NCBI GenBank assembly: GCA_003151435.1
Contig: PLXP01000143.1
Location: 1-43,724, forward strand
Length of the DNA: 43,724 bases
Reading direction: 5' to 3'
From: Acidobacteriaceae bacterium
Lineage (GTDB): Bacteria > Acidobacteriota > Terriglobia > Terriglobales > Acidobacteriaceae
A program made the translations under genes and the position numbers. Positions 20,666-29,720 of the stretch are shown here, one piece after another (within the stretch, counting starts at the first letter, position 1; each line of letters opens with the position of its first letter). The notes under the pieces were generated by a model that saw only the letters and a list, made by a program, of their open reading frames with translations, was not told where the DNA came from and made no database searches.

Positions 20666-20677
20666 GAGCCGGGGTGC

Positions 20678-20713
20678 CCCATGTCTCGTCCGCCGCGGCG
20701 GATGAGACATGGG
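20678..20713. repeat. Near-perfect 36-base palindrome after the reductase gene
   Basis: CCCATGTCTCGTCCGCCG and its reverse complement with a single mismatch form an 18-base-pair stem with no loop, 12 bases after the stop. It could work as a terminator but lacks a T run. The leading GGGGTGCCCCAT is shared with the other palindromic repeats in the window. Confidence 0.65.
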
Positions 20714-20893
20714 AGCCCTCCGCCGCACCCAACCCCGCTGACTCGCTACCCAAAATCTCCACCTCAGATTGTTCCCCGTGGCTCCCTCCCCCCAGAAATC
20801 GGCGATTTTGCGTCACCATCCGTGCAAACCGTGGCCTATACTGCGGTGAGAGCGGCGTTTAGGCGAGACAAACGCGCCCTCCTGTGGTGAAAT

Positions 20894-21376
20894 ATGGCTT
20901 TGCAGGTCTCCAAAAAACACGCTGTCGACTCGCCCGCCATTCCCGACCGCCTCTACTTCAAAATCGGAGATGTAGCCCGTATCTGCGGCCTCGAAACCTA
21001 CGTCCTGCGTTTTTGGGAAACAGAGTTTCCCCAGCTCAAGCCCAACAAGAGCGGAACCGGCCAGCGCCTCTACCGCCGTCGCGATGTCGAGCTTGCTCTC
21101 GAAATCAAGCGCCTCGTCCACGGTGAGGGCTACACGTTGTCCGGCGCCCGTCAGGCCCTTGAAGCAGGCCACCGCCGTACCCCCAAGGCCACTGCGCCGT
21201 CTGCGGCCGCCCCGCCCAGTCGCCGCAACGACGCCGTCGCCGCTGTCATCGGCCATGCCCGTGCGGAGTTGCGCGAAATCGCCGCCCTTCTCGCCGCGCC
21301 TCAGCCGAGAGGGCCCCGCCCCCGCAGCCGCCTGGTTGCAGCCAAAACCGATTCAGAGAGCCTCTTCCCGCTTTAG
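20894..21376 (+). CDS. MerR-family transcriptional regulator
   Basis: A 160-residue protein. Residues 21-90 are the MerR winged helix: LYFKIGDVARICGLETYVLR (helix-turn-helix), FWETEFPQLKP and GQRLYRRRDVELALEIKRLV (wing), then YTLSGARQAL. The C-terminal 70 residues are Ala/Pro/Arg-rich and have no Cys pair or recognisable effector domain, so this is not a classic metal sensor. It resembles the short housekeeping MerR-like proteins of unknown signal. ATG 20894 is the first start. The gene stands alone. Confidence 0.88.
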   Translation: MALQVSKKHAVDSPAIPDRLYFKIGDVARICGLETYVLRFWETEFPQLKPNKSGTGQRLYRRRDVELALEIKRLVHGEGYTLSGARQALEAGHRRTPKATAPSAAAPPSRRNDAVAAVIGHARAELREIAALLAAPQPRGPRPRSRLVAAKTDSESLFPL

Positions 21377-21469
21377 ATTCCGTCTGCTCTACCGCCACAG
21401 CACCACGCGTCCTTGCGCGACCCAAGCCTGCGCCGACTCGCTGCTTTTGATTCAAAGACGCGCCCGGCA

Positions 21470-21562
21470 CTAGGTCTCTGACCGCTTGATGTTGTACCAA
21501 TGCTGGGTGGGATACCACAGCCCTCCATCGCAAGGCACGAAATCACGCGGTCGCAGCACTAG
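21470..21562. repeat. CTAG-bounded palindromic element, family A, copy 1
   Basis: A 93-base sequence beginning CTAGGTCTCTGACCGC and ending GCGGTCGCAGCACTAG, a degenerate version of the terminal inverted repeat in the copy at 37633-37766. It shares TTGATGTTGTACCAA, GGGTGGGATACCACAG and CCTCCATCGCAAG with the other copies. It lacks the internal CCCATCCTTG hairpin arm and so looks internally deleted. Confidence 0.75.
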
Positions 21563-21594
21563 CCCCCATCCCGCCCCTGCGCATCGAACATCGT

Positions 21595-21945
21595 ATGAAG
21601 CGCACCCTTCTCTGCACCCTCGCTCTCATCGCAATCATCGGCTGCTCTCCCGCCAGCCGCAGCCCTGATGCCATTCGGCAAGACACGGCCGCAGCCACCG
21701 CCACCGCCACCAAGGACGCCAAGGCCTTAGCCCAGGGAGTCTTTGACGGCCTCAAGGAGAAAGGCCCTCTCAACATCAACCGCGCCACTGAAGATCAGCT
21801 TGAGACCCTACCCGGTATCAATGCCGCCACAGCGCATAGAATCATTGCCGCCCGCCCCTTCAGCGACTCCAGGGATTTGCTGAAACGGCATGTGGTCTCC
21901 AAGGCAGAGTACGACCGAATCGCCGGCAAAATCGTGGCAAAATAA
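21595..21945 (+). CDS. Helix-hairpin-helix (ComEA-like) lipoprotein
   Basis: A 116-residue protein with a lipoprotein signal (LALIAIIGC, Cys 17 as lipidation site). Residues 58-110 (LNINRATEDQLETLPGINAA, then AARPFSDSRDLL) are a tandem helix-hairpin-helix, as in the DNA-binding end of the competence protein ComEA. Between them is a flexible Ala/Thr stretch. By analogy it may bind double-stranded DNA at the envelope. No other competence genes are nearby, so that role is unproven. The gene is monocistronic and follows the family A element. Confidence 0.8.
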   Translation: MKRTLLCTLALIAIIGCSPASRSPDAIRQDTAAATATATKDAKALAQGVFDGLKEKGPLNINRATEDQLETLPGINAATAHRIIAARPFSDSRDLLKRHVVSKAEYDRIAGKIVAK

Positions 21946-22173
21946 AGTCCGGTCCAGCCGGCGGAAAAGGGAGAAAGCAACCTCACCTGGTCGACCTGGC
22001 CCGCCAGGGGCAAGAACAACGCTTTCTGATGGTTCCGGCCGGATTCTCGTGTCCCGGAACTGCTCTCCGATTGCTCCAGACCGCGTCTAACGCCGTGGGT
22101 GCAGCCGCGCAGCCGGAGGGAGTCTCTGCTCCGCCGCGCCCCTTCCAGATTTTCCTCTCATGTAGAATCGGCA

Positions 22174-22569
22174 ATGAGCGTGGAGTTATTCCTCAATTCC
22201 GTTTGGGCGCTGCTAGCCTTGGCAATCGTGTGCTTCTGGCTCCGGCAGGAGAGCCCCGGCCACACGCGCCGCCGCTCCCCTTTCATTGCCCTGGTCATGC
22301 TCATCGTCGTCTTGTTTCCGGTGATTTCCGTCAGCGACGACCTCTGGTCAATGCAGAATCCGGCCGAGACCGACTCCTGTCAGCGCCGCGCTCACCTGGC
22401 CTCCTGCCCGCATTCTCTTTTTCCGGCAATGAGCTCTGTTCCTGAATCCCCCTTCATTGGCGTGGCATCTGACTACCAGGAATTGATCGCGCCCCCCAAT
22501 CGGGCGTTGCGCACAGTCGACAACCCCGCATTCGACGCCATCCAGAACCGCCCCCCACCCGCGGCCTGA
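22174..22569 (+). CDS. Small membrane protein preceding the metal efflux operon
   Basis: A 131-residue protein from ATG 22174. Residues 6-23 and 39-57 are hydrophobic (LNSVWALLALAIVCFWL, PFIALVMLIVVLFPVIS). The exported tail has a Cys/His cluster (DSCQRRAHLASCPHS) and ends NPAFDAIQNRPPPAA. It sits 82 bases before the outer-membrane channel gene on the same strand. The arrangement suggests a periplasmic metal-binding accessory of the pump, comparable in place to CzcI/CusF-type proteins, though the sequence is not recognisably either. The function is inferred. Confidence 0.6.
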   Translation: MSVELFLNSVWALLALAIVCFWLRQESPGHTRRRSPFIALVMLIVVLFPVISVSDDLWSMQNPAETDSCQRRAHLASCPHSLFPAMSSVPESPFIGVASDYQELIAPPNRALRTVDNPAFDAIQNRPPPAA

Positions 22570-22651
22570 TCCTTCCCGCTCCAACTCCATCTCAGTCAAA
22601 TCCCTGTCCTTCCTGTGGCTGCCGCGCAACATTACGGCGCAAAGGATATGT

Positions 22652-23932
22652 ATGAAGCCAATATTCCCCTTTAGGTCCGCCCCACCGGCGACCGCCCTGC
22701 TTTTGCTTGCGGCCACTCTGTGCCCCGCGCAGCAAAGCCTCTCCTGGGAGCAGGTCAAAGCTAAGTTTGAGGCCGCCAACCCCTCCCTCAAAGCTGCCGC
22801 ACTCAGCGTCGACGAGGCGCGCGCCGAGGAGACGACGGCCTACCTGCGACCCAACCCCCAGTTCACCCTCGCGGAGGATGGCACCCAGATCGTGCCTCAC
22901 AACGGAGTCTGGCAGCCTTTTGCCGGCACCTACGTTGTCCCCACTCTCAGTTACTTGCACGAACGCGACCGCAAGCGCGAACTGCGCCGGGAAAGCGCAA
23001 AACAGGGCACCGCCATCGCCGAATCCCAAAACGAGGACTTGAAACGCACCCTCGAATTTACGCTCCGCACAGCCTTCGTCAACACCCTTCAGCAGAAATC
23101 CATCCTCGAACTGGCAAAAGCTGACCTGGAATACTACGACCACGTTATCCAGATCGCCCGCGATCGATTCAATGCAGGCGACATCGCACGGATCGACCTC
23201 GATCGAATCGAACTGCTGCGGGTGCAGTACGAGACAGAGATCCAGTCCGCCAAGGTCAACCTGCGCACTGCCAAAATTCAGCTCCTTCAGTTGCTCAATG
23301 AGCGCACCCCAGTCGAGCTGTTCGATGTCGACGGGCCCTTCGACTTCACCGACTCCCTCAAGCCTCTTGACGACCTCCGCCAGGCCGCTCTCGATGCGCG
23401 ACCCGACCTGCGGGCTGCCCTCCAGACGATCCAGCAATCCCAGACTAACCACAAGCTGGCCATCGCCAACGGGTCCACCGATCCCACCCTCAGCGCCTGG
23501 TATACCTACAATTCCTCCAACAACAACCCCAATGGAATCCAAACGGTCGGCGCCAGCATCAACATCCCGCTGCGCATCTTCGACCGCAACCAGGGCGAAA
23601 AACAACGTACCCTCATCGACATCGACAAAAGCAAGCAGGCCGACGAGGCCGCGCGCGCCCAGGTCTTCAGCGATGTGGATTCCGCCTACGCGCAGGTGGA
23701 GAGCGTCGTCGTGCTCCTCAAGCCTTACAAGGAAAAGTACAAGGACCAAGCCACACGCGTGCGCGACACTGTCACCTATTCCTACCAGCAAGGCGGCGCG
23801 TCACTCATCGACATGCTCACCGCGCAAAGCGACTATCGCGCCGTCCAACTCGCCTATCTGCAACTGATCGGTTCCTATCTCACCGCTGCTGGGCAGCTGA
23901 ATCTCGCCGTAGGGCGCGAGGTAATTCCATGA
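22652..23932 (+). CDS. TolC-family outer membrane channel of metal RND pump
   Basis: A 426-residue protein with a signal peptide (ending near LCPAQ). It has the two repeated outer-membrane-efflux domains of long helical hairpins: residues about 30-220 and 235-420, with PSLKAAALSVDEARAE and the second-repeat RPDLRAALQTIQQSQ, and SYQQGGASLIDMLTAQSDYR near the end. It forms the outer-membrane duct of the tripartite pump. Its stop overlaps the adaptor's start (ATGA, 23929-23932), showing translational coupling. Confidence 0.92.
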   Translation: MKPIFPFRSAPPATALLLLAATLCPAQQSLSWEQVKAKFEAANPSLKAAALSVDEARAEETTAYLRPNPQFTLAEDGTQIVPHNGVWQPFAGTYVVPTLSYLHERDRKRELRRESAKQGTAIAESQNEDLKRTLEFTLRTAFVNTLQQKSILELAKADLEYYDHVIQIARDRFNAGDIARIDLDRIELLRVQYETEIQSAKVNLRTAKIQLLQLLNERTPVELFDVDGPFDFTDSLKPLDDLRQAALDARPDLRAALQTIQQSQTNHKLAIANGSTDPTLSAWYTYNSSNNNPNGIQTVGASINIPLRIFDRNQGEKQRTLIDIDKSKQADEAARAQVFSDVDSAYAQVESVVVLLKPYKEKYKDQATRVRDTVTYSYQQGGASLIDMLTAQSDYRAVQLAYLQLIGSYLTAAGQLNLAVGREVIP

Positions 23933-25077
23933 CCCTCCGAACTTTTCTGAAACCCTTTTTCCATGCCTCCTTCGCATTGGCCGCCCTGGCTCTATCCGGC
24001 TGCAAATCCAGCCAGCAAGGCGACCCCGCACCGCCGCCCGCCCAGGTGATCCAGGTTTCCGACATGAACCTCCTCACCCTCGATCAAAACGACGTGGCAA
24101 AGTTTCCGGTTGTTACGGCTGACAAAATCGAAGAGGCTTCCGATCTCAATGCCACCGGAAGCGTGTTCCCCGACGTGTCGCGTGAGGTCCCGGTCATCTC
24201 GCTGGCCAATGGCCGCGTTGTCGACATAAAGGCACGCCTCGACGATAACGTCAAAAAAGACCAGTTGCTTTTCCAGGTCCAGAGTCCAGACATCAGCACC
24301 GCCTTCAACGCCTATTTGAAGACGGTTAACGACGAGCAGCTTGCCAACAAGGCCGACATTCGAGCTCAGGACCTCTTTCAGCACGGCGCCCTCTCACAGG
24401 CCATGGTCGAACAGGCCGGCGCCGCTGAGAAGGACGCCAAAGCCGACCTGGCCGCCGCTGAGGAACAGTTGAAGATTCTGGGCGTCGACAAGAACCATCC
24501 CGGCAGCGTCGTCAACGTCTACGCTCCCATCTCCGGCGTCGTCATCGGTCAGAACATCACCAATGCGGCCGCCGCGGGTGTCGCTCTCTCCGGGTCCGCC
24601 ACTGCCTTCACCATCGCCGACCTCTCCACCGTGTGGATTCTCTGCGACGTGTATGAGAACGACATTCCCAAGCTGCAATTGGGCCAGCAAGCCCGCATCA
24701 AAATCGGCGCCTATCCCGACCGCCCGTTAACCGGAATCATCAGCGACATCGGTCCGATCCTCGATCCTTCGCTGCGCACTGCGAAAGTTCGCATTCAGGT
24801 TCGCAACCCCGGCTTCCTCAAGCTCGGAATGTTCGTCACCGCCACCTTCACCAGCATGAAGAAAGAAACCCACACCGTGGTTCCCGGCGAAGCCATTCTC
24901 CATTTGCACGACCGCGACTGGGTCTTCGTGCCGTCCGGAGGAAACAATTTCAAGCGTACCGAAGTTCATGTCGGACAGATCGTCGGCGGCAGCCGCCAGG
25001 TCATCCTCTCGGGCCTCGCCCCCGGCCAGCAGGTCGTCAAAAACGCGCTCTTGCTCGATACAGCGGGGAACCACTAG
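23929..25077 (+). CDS. RND periplasmic adaptor lipoprotein (CzcB/CusB-like)
   Basis: A 382-residue membrane-fusion protein that links the pump to the outer-membrane channel. LALSGC (Cys 25) is a lipobox. Residues about 70-110 and 185-225 make the lipoyl-like half-motifs (VVDIKARLDDNVKKDQLLF and GSVVNVYAPISGVVIG). The alpha-hairpin lies between. The beta-barrel (TVWILCDVYENDIPKLQLG) and membrane-proximal domain (VVPGEAILHLHDRDWVFV) follow. No His-rich N-terminal metal-binding extension of the CzcB type is present. The stop is adjacent to the pump ATG with no spacer. Confidence 0.93.
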   Translation: MTLRTFLKPFFHASFALAALALSGCKSSQQGDPAPPPAQVIQVSDMNLLTLDQNDVAKFPVVTADKIEEASDLNATGSVFPDVSREVPVISLANGRVVDIKARLDDNVKKDQLLFQVQSPDISTAFNAYLKTVNDEQLANKADIRAQDLFQHGALSQAMVEQAGAAEKDAKADLAAAEEQLKILGVDKNHPGSVVNVYAPISGVVIGQNITNAAAAGVALSGSATAFTIADLSTVWILCDVYENDIPKLQLGQQARIKIGAYPDRPLTGIISDIGPILDPSLRTAKVRIQVRNPGFLKLGMFVTATFTSMKKETHTVVPGEAILHLHDRDWVFVPSGGNNFKRTEVHVGQIVGGSRQVILSGLAPGQQVVKNALLLDTAGNH

Positions 25078-28000
25078 ATGATTCGCGCACTCGTCGATTT
25101 CGCTCTCAAGAACCGCTGGATGATCCTCGGCGCCACCGTGGTGCTTACCGCCTGGGGCGTCATCTCGTTCCGCAATCTCCCCATTGAGGCTTACCCCGAT
25201 GTAGCCAACAACTACGTCCAGATCATCACCCAGTGGCCCGGCCGCAGCGCTGAGGAGATCGAGCGCCAGGTCACCGTCCCCATCGAAATCCAGATGGCCG
25301 GCATCCCTCACCTCACCCACCTGCGCTCCACCACCCTGGCCGGGCTCTCCAGCCTCATGCTTATCTTCGACGACAACTCCACCAGCGACGTCAACCGCGA
25401 ACACGTGCTGGAGCGTCTCAATCAGGTCAACCTGCCGGCCAGTCTCGTTCCGCAGATGGGCACTGACTGGAGCCCCGTCGGCCAAATCTACTGGTACACC
25501 CTTGAAAGCACCAATCCCGCATACGACGCGATGGAAAAGAAGTCGCTTGAAGACTGGCTCCTCGAAAAGTCCTTCAAGGGCGTTACCGGCGTGGTCGACG
25601 TGTCCAGCTTTGGCGGCCCCACGAAGGAATACCAGATCAAGCTCGACCCTGAGAAACTCGTCGCCCATGGGCTGTCCATCTCTCAGGTCGAGCAGCAGGT
25701 CGCCGCCAACAACACCAACGGCGGCGGCAGCTTCATCGAGCAGGGTGCGCAGCAGATCAACGTGCAGTCGCTAGGCCTCTACAAAGGCGTCGAGGACATT
25801 GAAAACACCGTCGTCAAATCTCAAAACGGCACGCCCATCCGCATCAAGGACATCGCCACCGTCTCCCAGGGGCCCAAAATCCGCCTCGGGCAGATCGGTC
25901 GCGCGTGGCACGTCACTGACAAGTCTGGCGCCAACAAGATCATCGACAATCCCGACACCGTCGAAGGCATCGTGCTCCTGCAAAAAGGAGATGACTCCGA
26001 CCCTGTCCTTCAGACCATTCACGAAAAAGTCAACGAACTCAACAACCACATCCTGCCCAAGGGCGTGAAGATCGTCCCCTTCCTCGATCGTTCCGACCTG
26101 GTCAAGTTCACGGTGGAGACCGTCGAGCACAACCTCACTGAAGGCATCATCCTCGTCTCCATCATCCTCTTTCTCTTCCTGGGCAATGTGCGCGGCGCCA
26201 TCATCGTTGCGCTCACCATCCCGTTTGCGCTTCTGTTCGCCTCCATCTGCCTCGACGTCAGTCACATCCCCGCCAACCTTCTTTCCCTGGGCGCATTGGA
26301 CTTCGGCATGGTCGTCGACGGTTCCGTGGTGATGATTGAAAACATCGTCCGCCACCTGGCTCTTGAGAACGATTCCCGCACCCCCATCCAGCGGATTCGT
26401 GAAGCCTCTCACGAAGTGCAGCGCCCGGTCTTCTTTGCGCGCGGCATCATCATCACTTCCTACTTGCCCATCTTCACCCTGCAGGCCGTCGAGGGCCGCC
26501 TCTTCAAGCCCATGGCCTGGACTGTCACCTTTGCCTTGCTCGGTGCCCTGGCCTTTGCCATCCTTATCGCTCCGGTCATGGCCAGCTTCGCTTTCCGCAA
26601 AGGCGCCAAAGAGTGGGAAAACCCCATCATGGGCTGGCTCACCAACCACTACCGCACAGCCGTGCGGTGGGCAATCCTGCATCGCAACCTCACTGTAGGC
26701 GCCTCTGGCGCTCTCTTTGCCGTCGCTCTCTTCCTCACCTTCGGCGGACCCATCGGCTCCGAGTTCCTTCCCCATCTCGATGAAGGCTCCATCTGGGTGC
26801 GCGGCACCCTCCCACCCAGCCAGGGCCCAACCTCCAGCGTCGACTTCACCAACAAGGCGCGGGTCGTGATGGCGTCCTTCCCCGAGGTCACACAGGTCGT
26901 CAGCCAGACCGGTCGCCCCGACGACGGCACCGACACCGCCGGCTTTTTTAACACGGAATACTTCGTCGATCTCAAACGAAAAGAGCAATGGCGTCCCGTC
27001 TTTCACCAGGACAAGGAAGCCTTGATCGCCGCCATTGACGCACAGTTGGAGAAGTTCCCCGGCGTCATCTGGAACTACTCCCAGCCCATCTCCGACAACA
27101 TGGAAGAAGCCGTCTCAGGTGTCAAAGGCGAGTTGGCCGTCAAGCTCTACGGTGACAACCTGCGCACCCTCGAGGCCACCGCTGGATTGATCCAGGACCA
27201 GATGGCCAAAATCAAGGGAGTCGCCGACCTCGGCATCTTCCGCATCGTCGGCCAGCCCAACCTCAACTTCGCTGTCGACCGCGATGCCGCCGCTCGATGG
27301 GGCATCAACATCGCCGATATCCAGGACGCCATCCAGTCCGCGATCGGCGCAAACGCCGTCACCCAGGTGCAGCAGGGCGAGGCTCGCTACGACGTCACCC
27401 TTCGCTATCAACAGCAGTTCCGCGACACCCGCGAGGCAATCGAAAATGCCCGCTTGGTCGCTCCGTCCGGCGAGCGCGTCTCCCTCGCGCAACTCACCAA
27501 GGCTTCCACCGACGACGGCGCCGAGGCCATCAATCGCGAGGGGGGTCAGCGCTACATCGCCATCAAGTTCTCGGTCAAGGGCCGCGACCTCGGCTCCACC
27601 GTCAAGGAGGCCATCGACAAGGTCGATCACAACGTGAAGCTGCCCGCGGGCTATCACACCGAGTGGGCCGGCGAATACGAGAGCCAGAAACGCGCCGACA
27701 AGCGCATGGCCCTGGTCATTCCCATCACCGTGCTCGCCATCTTCCTCATCCTCTACACCATGTTCCGCTCCTACAAGTGGTCCATGCTTATTCTGGTCTC
27801 AGTCGTCATGGCCTCCGTCGGCGGACCGCTCGCTCTCTTCCTCACCGGGACCAACTCTTCGGTCTCATCGGCCGTCGGCTTCCTCGCGCTATTCGGAGTC
27901 TCGGTTGAAACCGGCGTCATCATGCTTGAGTACATCAATCAGTTGCGCGCGCGGCGTCAGGGTAAGGAGGAATCCAGCCGGGAGCACATCATCGATGCTG

Positions 28001-28248
28001 CCGTCGACGGCGCGGTCCTTCGCCTGCGTCCCATCATGATGACCATGCTGGTGGCCACGCTGGGCCTGCTTCCCGCCGCGCTCTCCCATGCCATCGGGTC
28101 CGACTCGCAACGCCCCTTCGCCATCGTCATCGTCGGCGGCCTCATCGCCAACCTGATCATCGGCATCTTCCTGCTCCCCACCCTTTATGTCTGGATGGCG
28201 CGCGAAAGCGACGTCTTGCCGCCAGTCGACGCAAACGAGGTTATCTAG
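25078..28248 (+). CDS. Heavy-metal efflux RND pump (CzcA family)
   Basis: A 1,056-residue inner-membrane proton antiporter with the expected 12 membrane helices and two large periplasmic loops. The transmembrane-4 motif DFGMVVDGSVVMIEN has Asp 408, Asp 414 and Glu 421, the same spacing as the proton-relay residues of CzcA (402, 408, 415), placing it with divalent-metal exporters. GVKGELAVKLYG and the N-terminal SFRNLPIEAYPDVANNYVQI are diagnostic of the heavy-metal subgroup. It is the last gene of the three-gene operon. The exact metal (Co, Zn, Cd, Ni or Cu/Ag) cannot be assigned from sequence alone. Confidence 0.94.
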   Translation: MIRALVDFALKNRWMILGATVVLTAWGVISFRNLPIEAYPDVANNYVQIITQWPGRSAEEIERQVTVPIEIQMAGIPHLTHLRSTTLAGLSSLMLIFDDNSTSDVNREHVLERLNQVNLPASLVPQMGTDWSPVGQIYWYTLESTNPAYDAMEKKSLEDWLLEKSFKGVTGVVDVSSFGGPTKEYQIKLDPEKLVAHGLSISQVEQQVAANNTNGGGSFIEQGAQQINVQSLGLYKGVEDIENTVVKSQNGTPIRIKDIATVSQGPKIRLGQIGRAWHVTDKSGANKIIDNPDTVEGIVLLQKGDDSDPVLQTIHEKVNELNNHILPKGVKIVPFLDRSDLVKFTVETVEHNLTEGIILVSIILFLFLGNVRGAIIVALTIPFALLFASICLDVSHIPANLLSLGALDFGMVVDGSVVMIENIVRHLALENDSRTPIQRIREASHEVQRPVFFARGIIITSYLPIFTLQAVEGRLFKPMAWTVTFALLGALAFAILIAPVMASFAFRKGAKEWENPIMGWLTNHYRTAVRWAILHRNLTVGASGALFAVALFLTFGGPIGSEFLPHLDEGSIWVRGTLPPSQGPTSSVDFTNKARVVMASFPEVTQVVSQTGRPDDGTDTAGFFNTEYFVDLKRKEQWRPVFHQDKEALIAAIDAQLEKFPGVIWNYSQPISDNMEEAVSGVKGELAVKLYGDNLRTLEATAGLIQDQMAKIKGVADLGIFRIVGQPNLNFAVDRDAAARWGINIADIQDAIQSAIGANAVTQVQQGEARYDVTLRYQQQFRDTREAIENARLVAPSGERVSLAQLTKASTDDGAEAINREGGQRYIAIKFSVKGRDLGSTVKEAIDKVDHNVKLPAGYHTEWAGEYESQKRADKRMALVIPITVLAIFLILYTMFRSYKWSMLILVSVVMASVGGPLALFLTGTNSSVSSAVGFLALFGVSVETGVIMLEYINQLRARRQGKEESSREHIIDAAVDGAVLRLRPIMMTMLVATLGLLPAALSHAIGSDSQRPFAIVIVGGLIANLIIGIFLLPTLYVWMARESDVLPPVDANEVI

Positions 28249-28318
28249 CGAACGTACTGACTCCGGCCAACCCTCGTCGTTTGTATCTTCGACCCGGGAG
28301 GGGCATCTAAGCACTGAG

Positions 28319-28367
28319 CGAGACGATTTCTTCTCCTCGGAAATGACAATCCGTTCATTTCGTCTCG
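28319..28367. terminator. Overlapping inverted repeats after the RND operon
   Basis: Two mutually exclusive hairpins are visible: CGAGACGA (28319-28326) with TCGTCTCG (28360-28367), and GAAATGA (28340-28346) with TCATTTC (28355-28361). They overlap at 28360-28361. No T run follows. The region may terminate the efflux operon or regulate the next gene. Confidence 0.35.
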
Positions 28368-28477
28368 TCGCGGTTGTCGTTCACATCTCCCCCGGAGTCA
28401 GACTGATTATGGATTTAGCGATCGTCTTCGCTCGGCAAAACCTCATCAAGCAACATCTTCTCTGGCCCACGGATTTC

Positions 28478-29383
28478 ATGGCGAGGCGCGTCTCTCGTTG
28501 GGGATTTTTCGCAGCGCTGGCAACTCTTTGCATCCTGTTATCCGCAGCCCGCTTACTCGCGCAGTCATCCCCAACCATCTCCCCATCGGCGCCTCTCGAC
28601 AACCCGGCCTACGAGAGTTCATCCACTGGCCTGAACGATCCGGCACAGACCTCTCTCGCCGCTGCGAGTACCTTACCCGACGAGCCCAGGCCGCAGAACG
28701 AATCCAAATCGCAGGACGAAACAAAACCGAAGGACGAGACCAAGCCGCGGAAATTGGCGACTGACGATCGAGCGCCCCAGACAAAACGAATCCTCGGCAT
28801 CATCCCCAACTTCCGCTCTGTGAGCACCGACGATAAACTGCCTCCTCAGTCCGTCAAGGAAAAGTTCATCACCACCTCGCAGGACTCCTTCGACTACTCT
28901 TCCATCGTCATACCGGCAGTGCTCGCCGGAGTCTCGATGGGAAGGGACGCGACACCGGAATTTCATCAGGGAATGGCCGGATATGGCCGCTATTTCTGGC
29001 ACGCCGCCGTCGATCAGACCACTGAGAATTACCTCGTGGCATTCATTGTGCCCGTGATCACGCGCGAGGACTCGCGCTACTACACTCTGGGTCGAGGCGG
29101 ATTCATCAAGCGTTCCGGCTACGCCCTCAGCAGGGCCGTCATTACCCGGTCCGACGCGGGAAAGAACGTCTTCAACTACTCAGAGGTCGTGGGCGCGGGC
29201 GCATCGGCCGGCCTTTCAAGCCTTTACTATCCCTCCCGCGAACGCAGCATCGGAAACGTGGGTTCCGAGTGGGCATTGGATGTCGGAATCGATGCGGCCG
29301 TGTTTGCCTTCAAAGAATTCTGGCCCGACATCAACCACGCCCTCTTTCATGGCGACAAAACACCCGATCGTTCAAGCCGCTAG
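28478..29383 (+). CDS. Exported protein of unknown function with acidic/basic linker
   Basis: A 301-residue protein. ATG 28478 was chosen because it places a good signal peptide at the N-terminus (FFAALATLCILLSAARLLAQ). An upstream in-frame ATG at 28409 has no better ribosome site. Residues 60-100 are a charged low-complexity linker (NESKSQDETKPKDETKPRK). The rest (ILGIIPNFRSVSTDDKLPP, GYGRYFWHAAVDQTTENYLV, RYYTLGRGGFIKRSGYALSR) has alternating amphipathic segments and Gly-rich turns and may be envelope-embedded. I recall similar hypothetical proteins in acidobacteria but know no function. It is not clearly part of the efflux operon. Confidence 0.7.
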   Translation: MARRVSRWGFFAALATLCILLSAARLLAQSSPTISPSAPLDNPAYESSSTGLNDPAQTSLAAASTLPDEPRPQNESKSQDETKPKDETKPRKLATDDRAPQTKRILGIIPNFRSVSTDDKLPPQSVKEKFITTSQDSFDYSSIVIPAVLAGVSMGRDATPEFHQGMAGYGRYFWHAAVDQTTENYLVAFIVPVITREDSRYYTLGRGGFIKRSGYALSRAVITRSDAGKNVFNYSEVVGAGASAGLSSLYYPSRERSIGNVGSEWALDVGIDAAVFAFKEFWPDINHALFHGDKTPDRSSR

Positions 29384-29410
29384 CGGTGTCTCAGAAGTAC
29401 GTACCAAAAA

Positions 29411-29475
29411 CGAATGTCATCCTGAGCAGAGTTGGGCGCGTTTTTTGCGCCCAACGGAGTCGAAGGATCTGCGGT
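29411..29475. repeat. GTCATCCTGAGC..GTCGAAGGATCTGC repeat with hairpin
   Basis: Begins GAATGTCATCCTGAGC and ends GGAGTCGAAGGATCTGC, a layout known to me from dispersed intergenic repeats in several phyla. Its centre is a perfect 9-base stem, GTTGGGCGC (29431-29439) with GCGCCCAAC (29447-29455), and a T-rich loop. It fills the spacer between the exported protein and the helicase gene with the next element. Confidence 0.65.
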
Positions 29476-29516
29476 TCAAACGGCACAAATATGTCGTGAG
29501 CTTCAGAGATAGGGCA

Positions 29517-29720
29517 CTAGGTTTCTGACCGCTTGATGTTGTACCAATCCCGGGTGCCCCACCCTCGGCGCGTCTTTGTTCTTGCGCCCAGGGTGGGATA
29601 CCACAGAGATAGGACACTCCATACGCAGCATTCAATAGCCCCTGAGGGAATGCTTCCCGGTTCATTTCTTCCCGTGGACTGTACCAGATACTTGCCTTCA
29701 TTTCCGACCGGCGCCACTAG
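29517..29720. repeat. CTAG-bounded palindromic element, family A, copy 2
   Basis: Starts CTAGGTTTCTGACCGCTTG at 29517 and ends GACCGGCGCCACTAG at 29720. It holds a CCCACCCT..AGGGTGGG hairpin with a GGCGC/GCGCC extension. It is longer (204 bases) than the other copies because of an inserted segment with AGCCCCTGAGGGAATGCTTCCC. Its right CTAG contains the helicase gene's TAG stop codon (29717-29719). Confidence 0.65.

Noticed and set aside
25771..27006. Long open frame opposite the RND pump (411 codons, minus)
   Set aside because: The plus strand encodes the pump with intact motifs. The antisense translation is low-complexity Asp/Gly/Glu and has no family resemblance.
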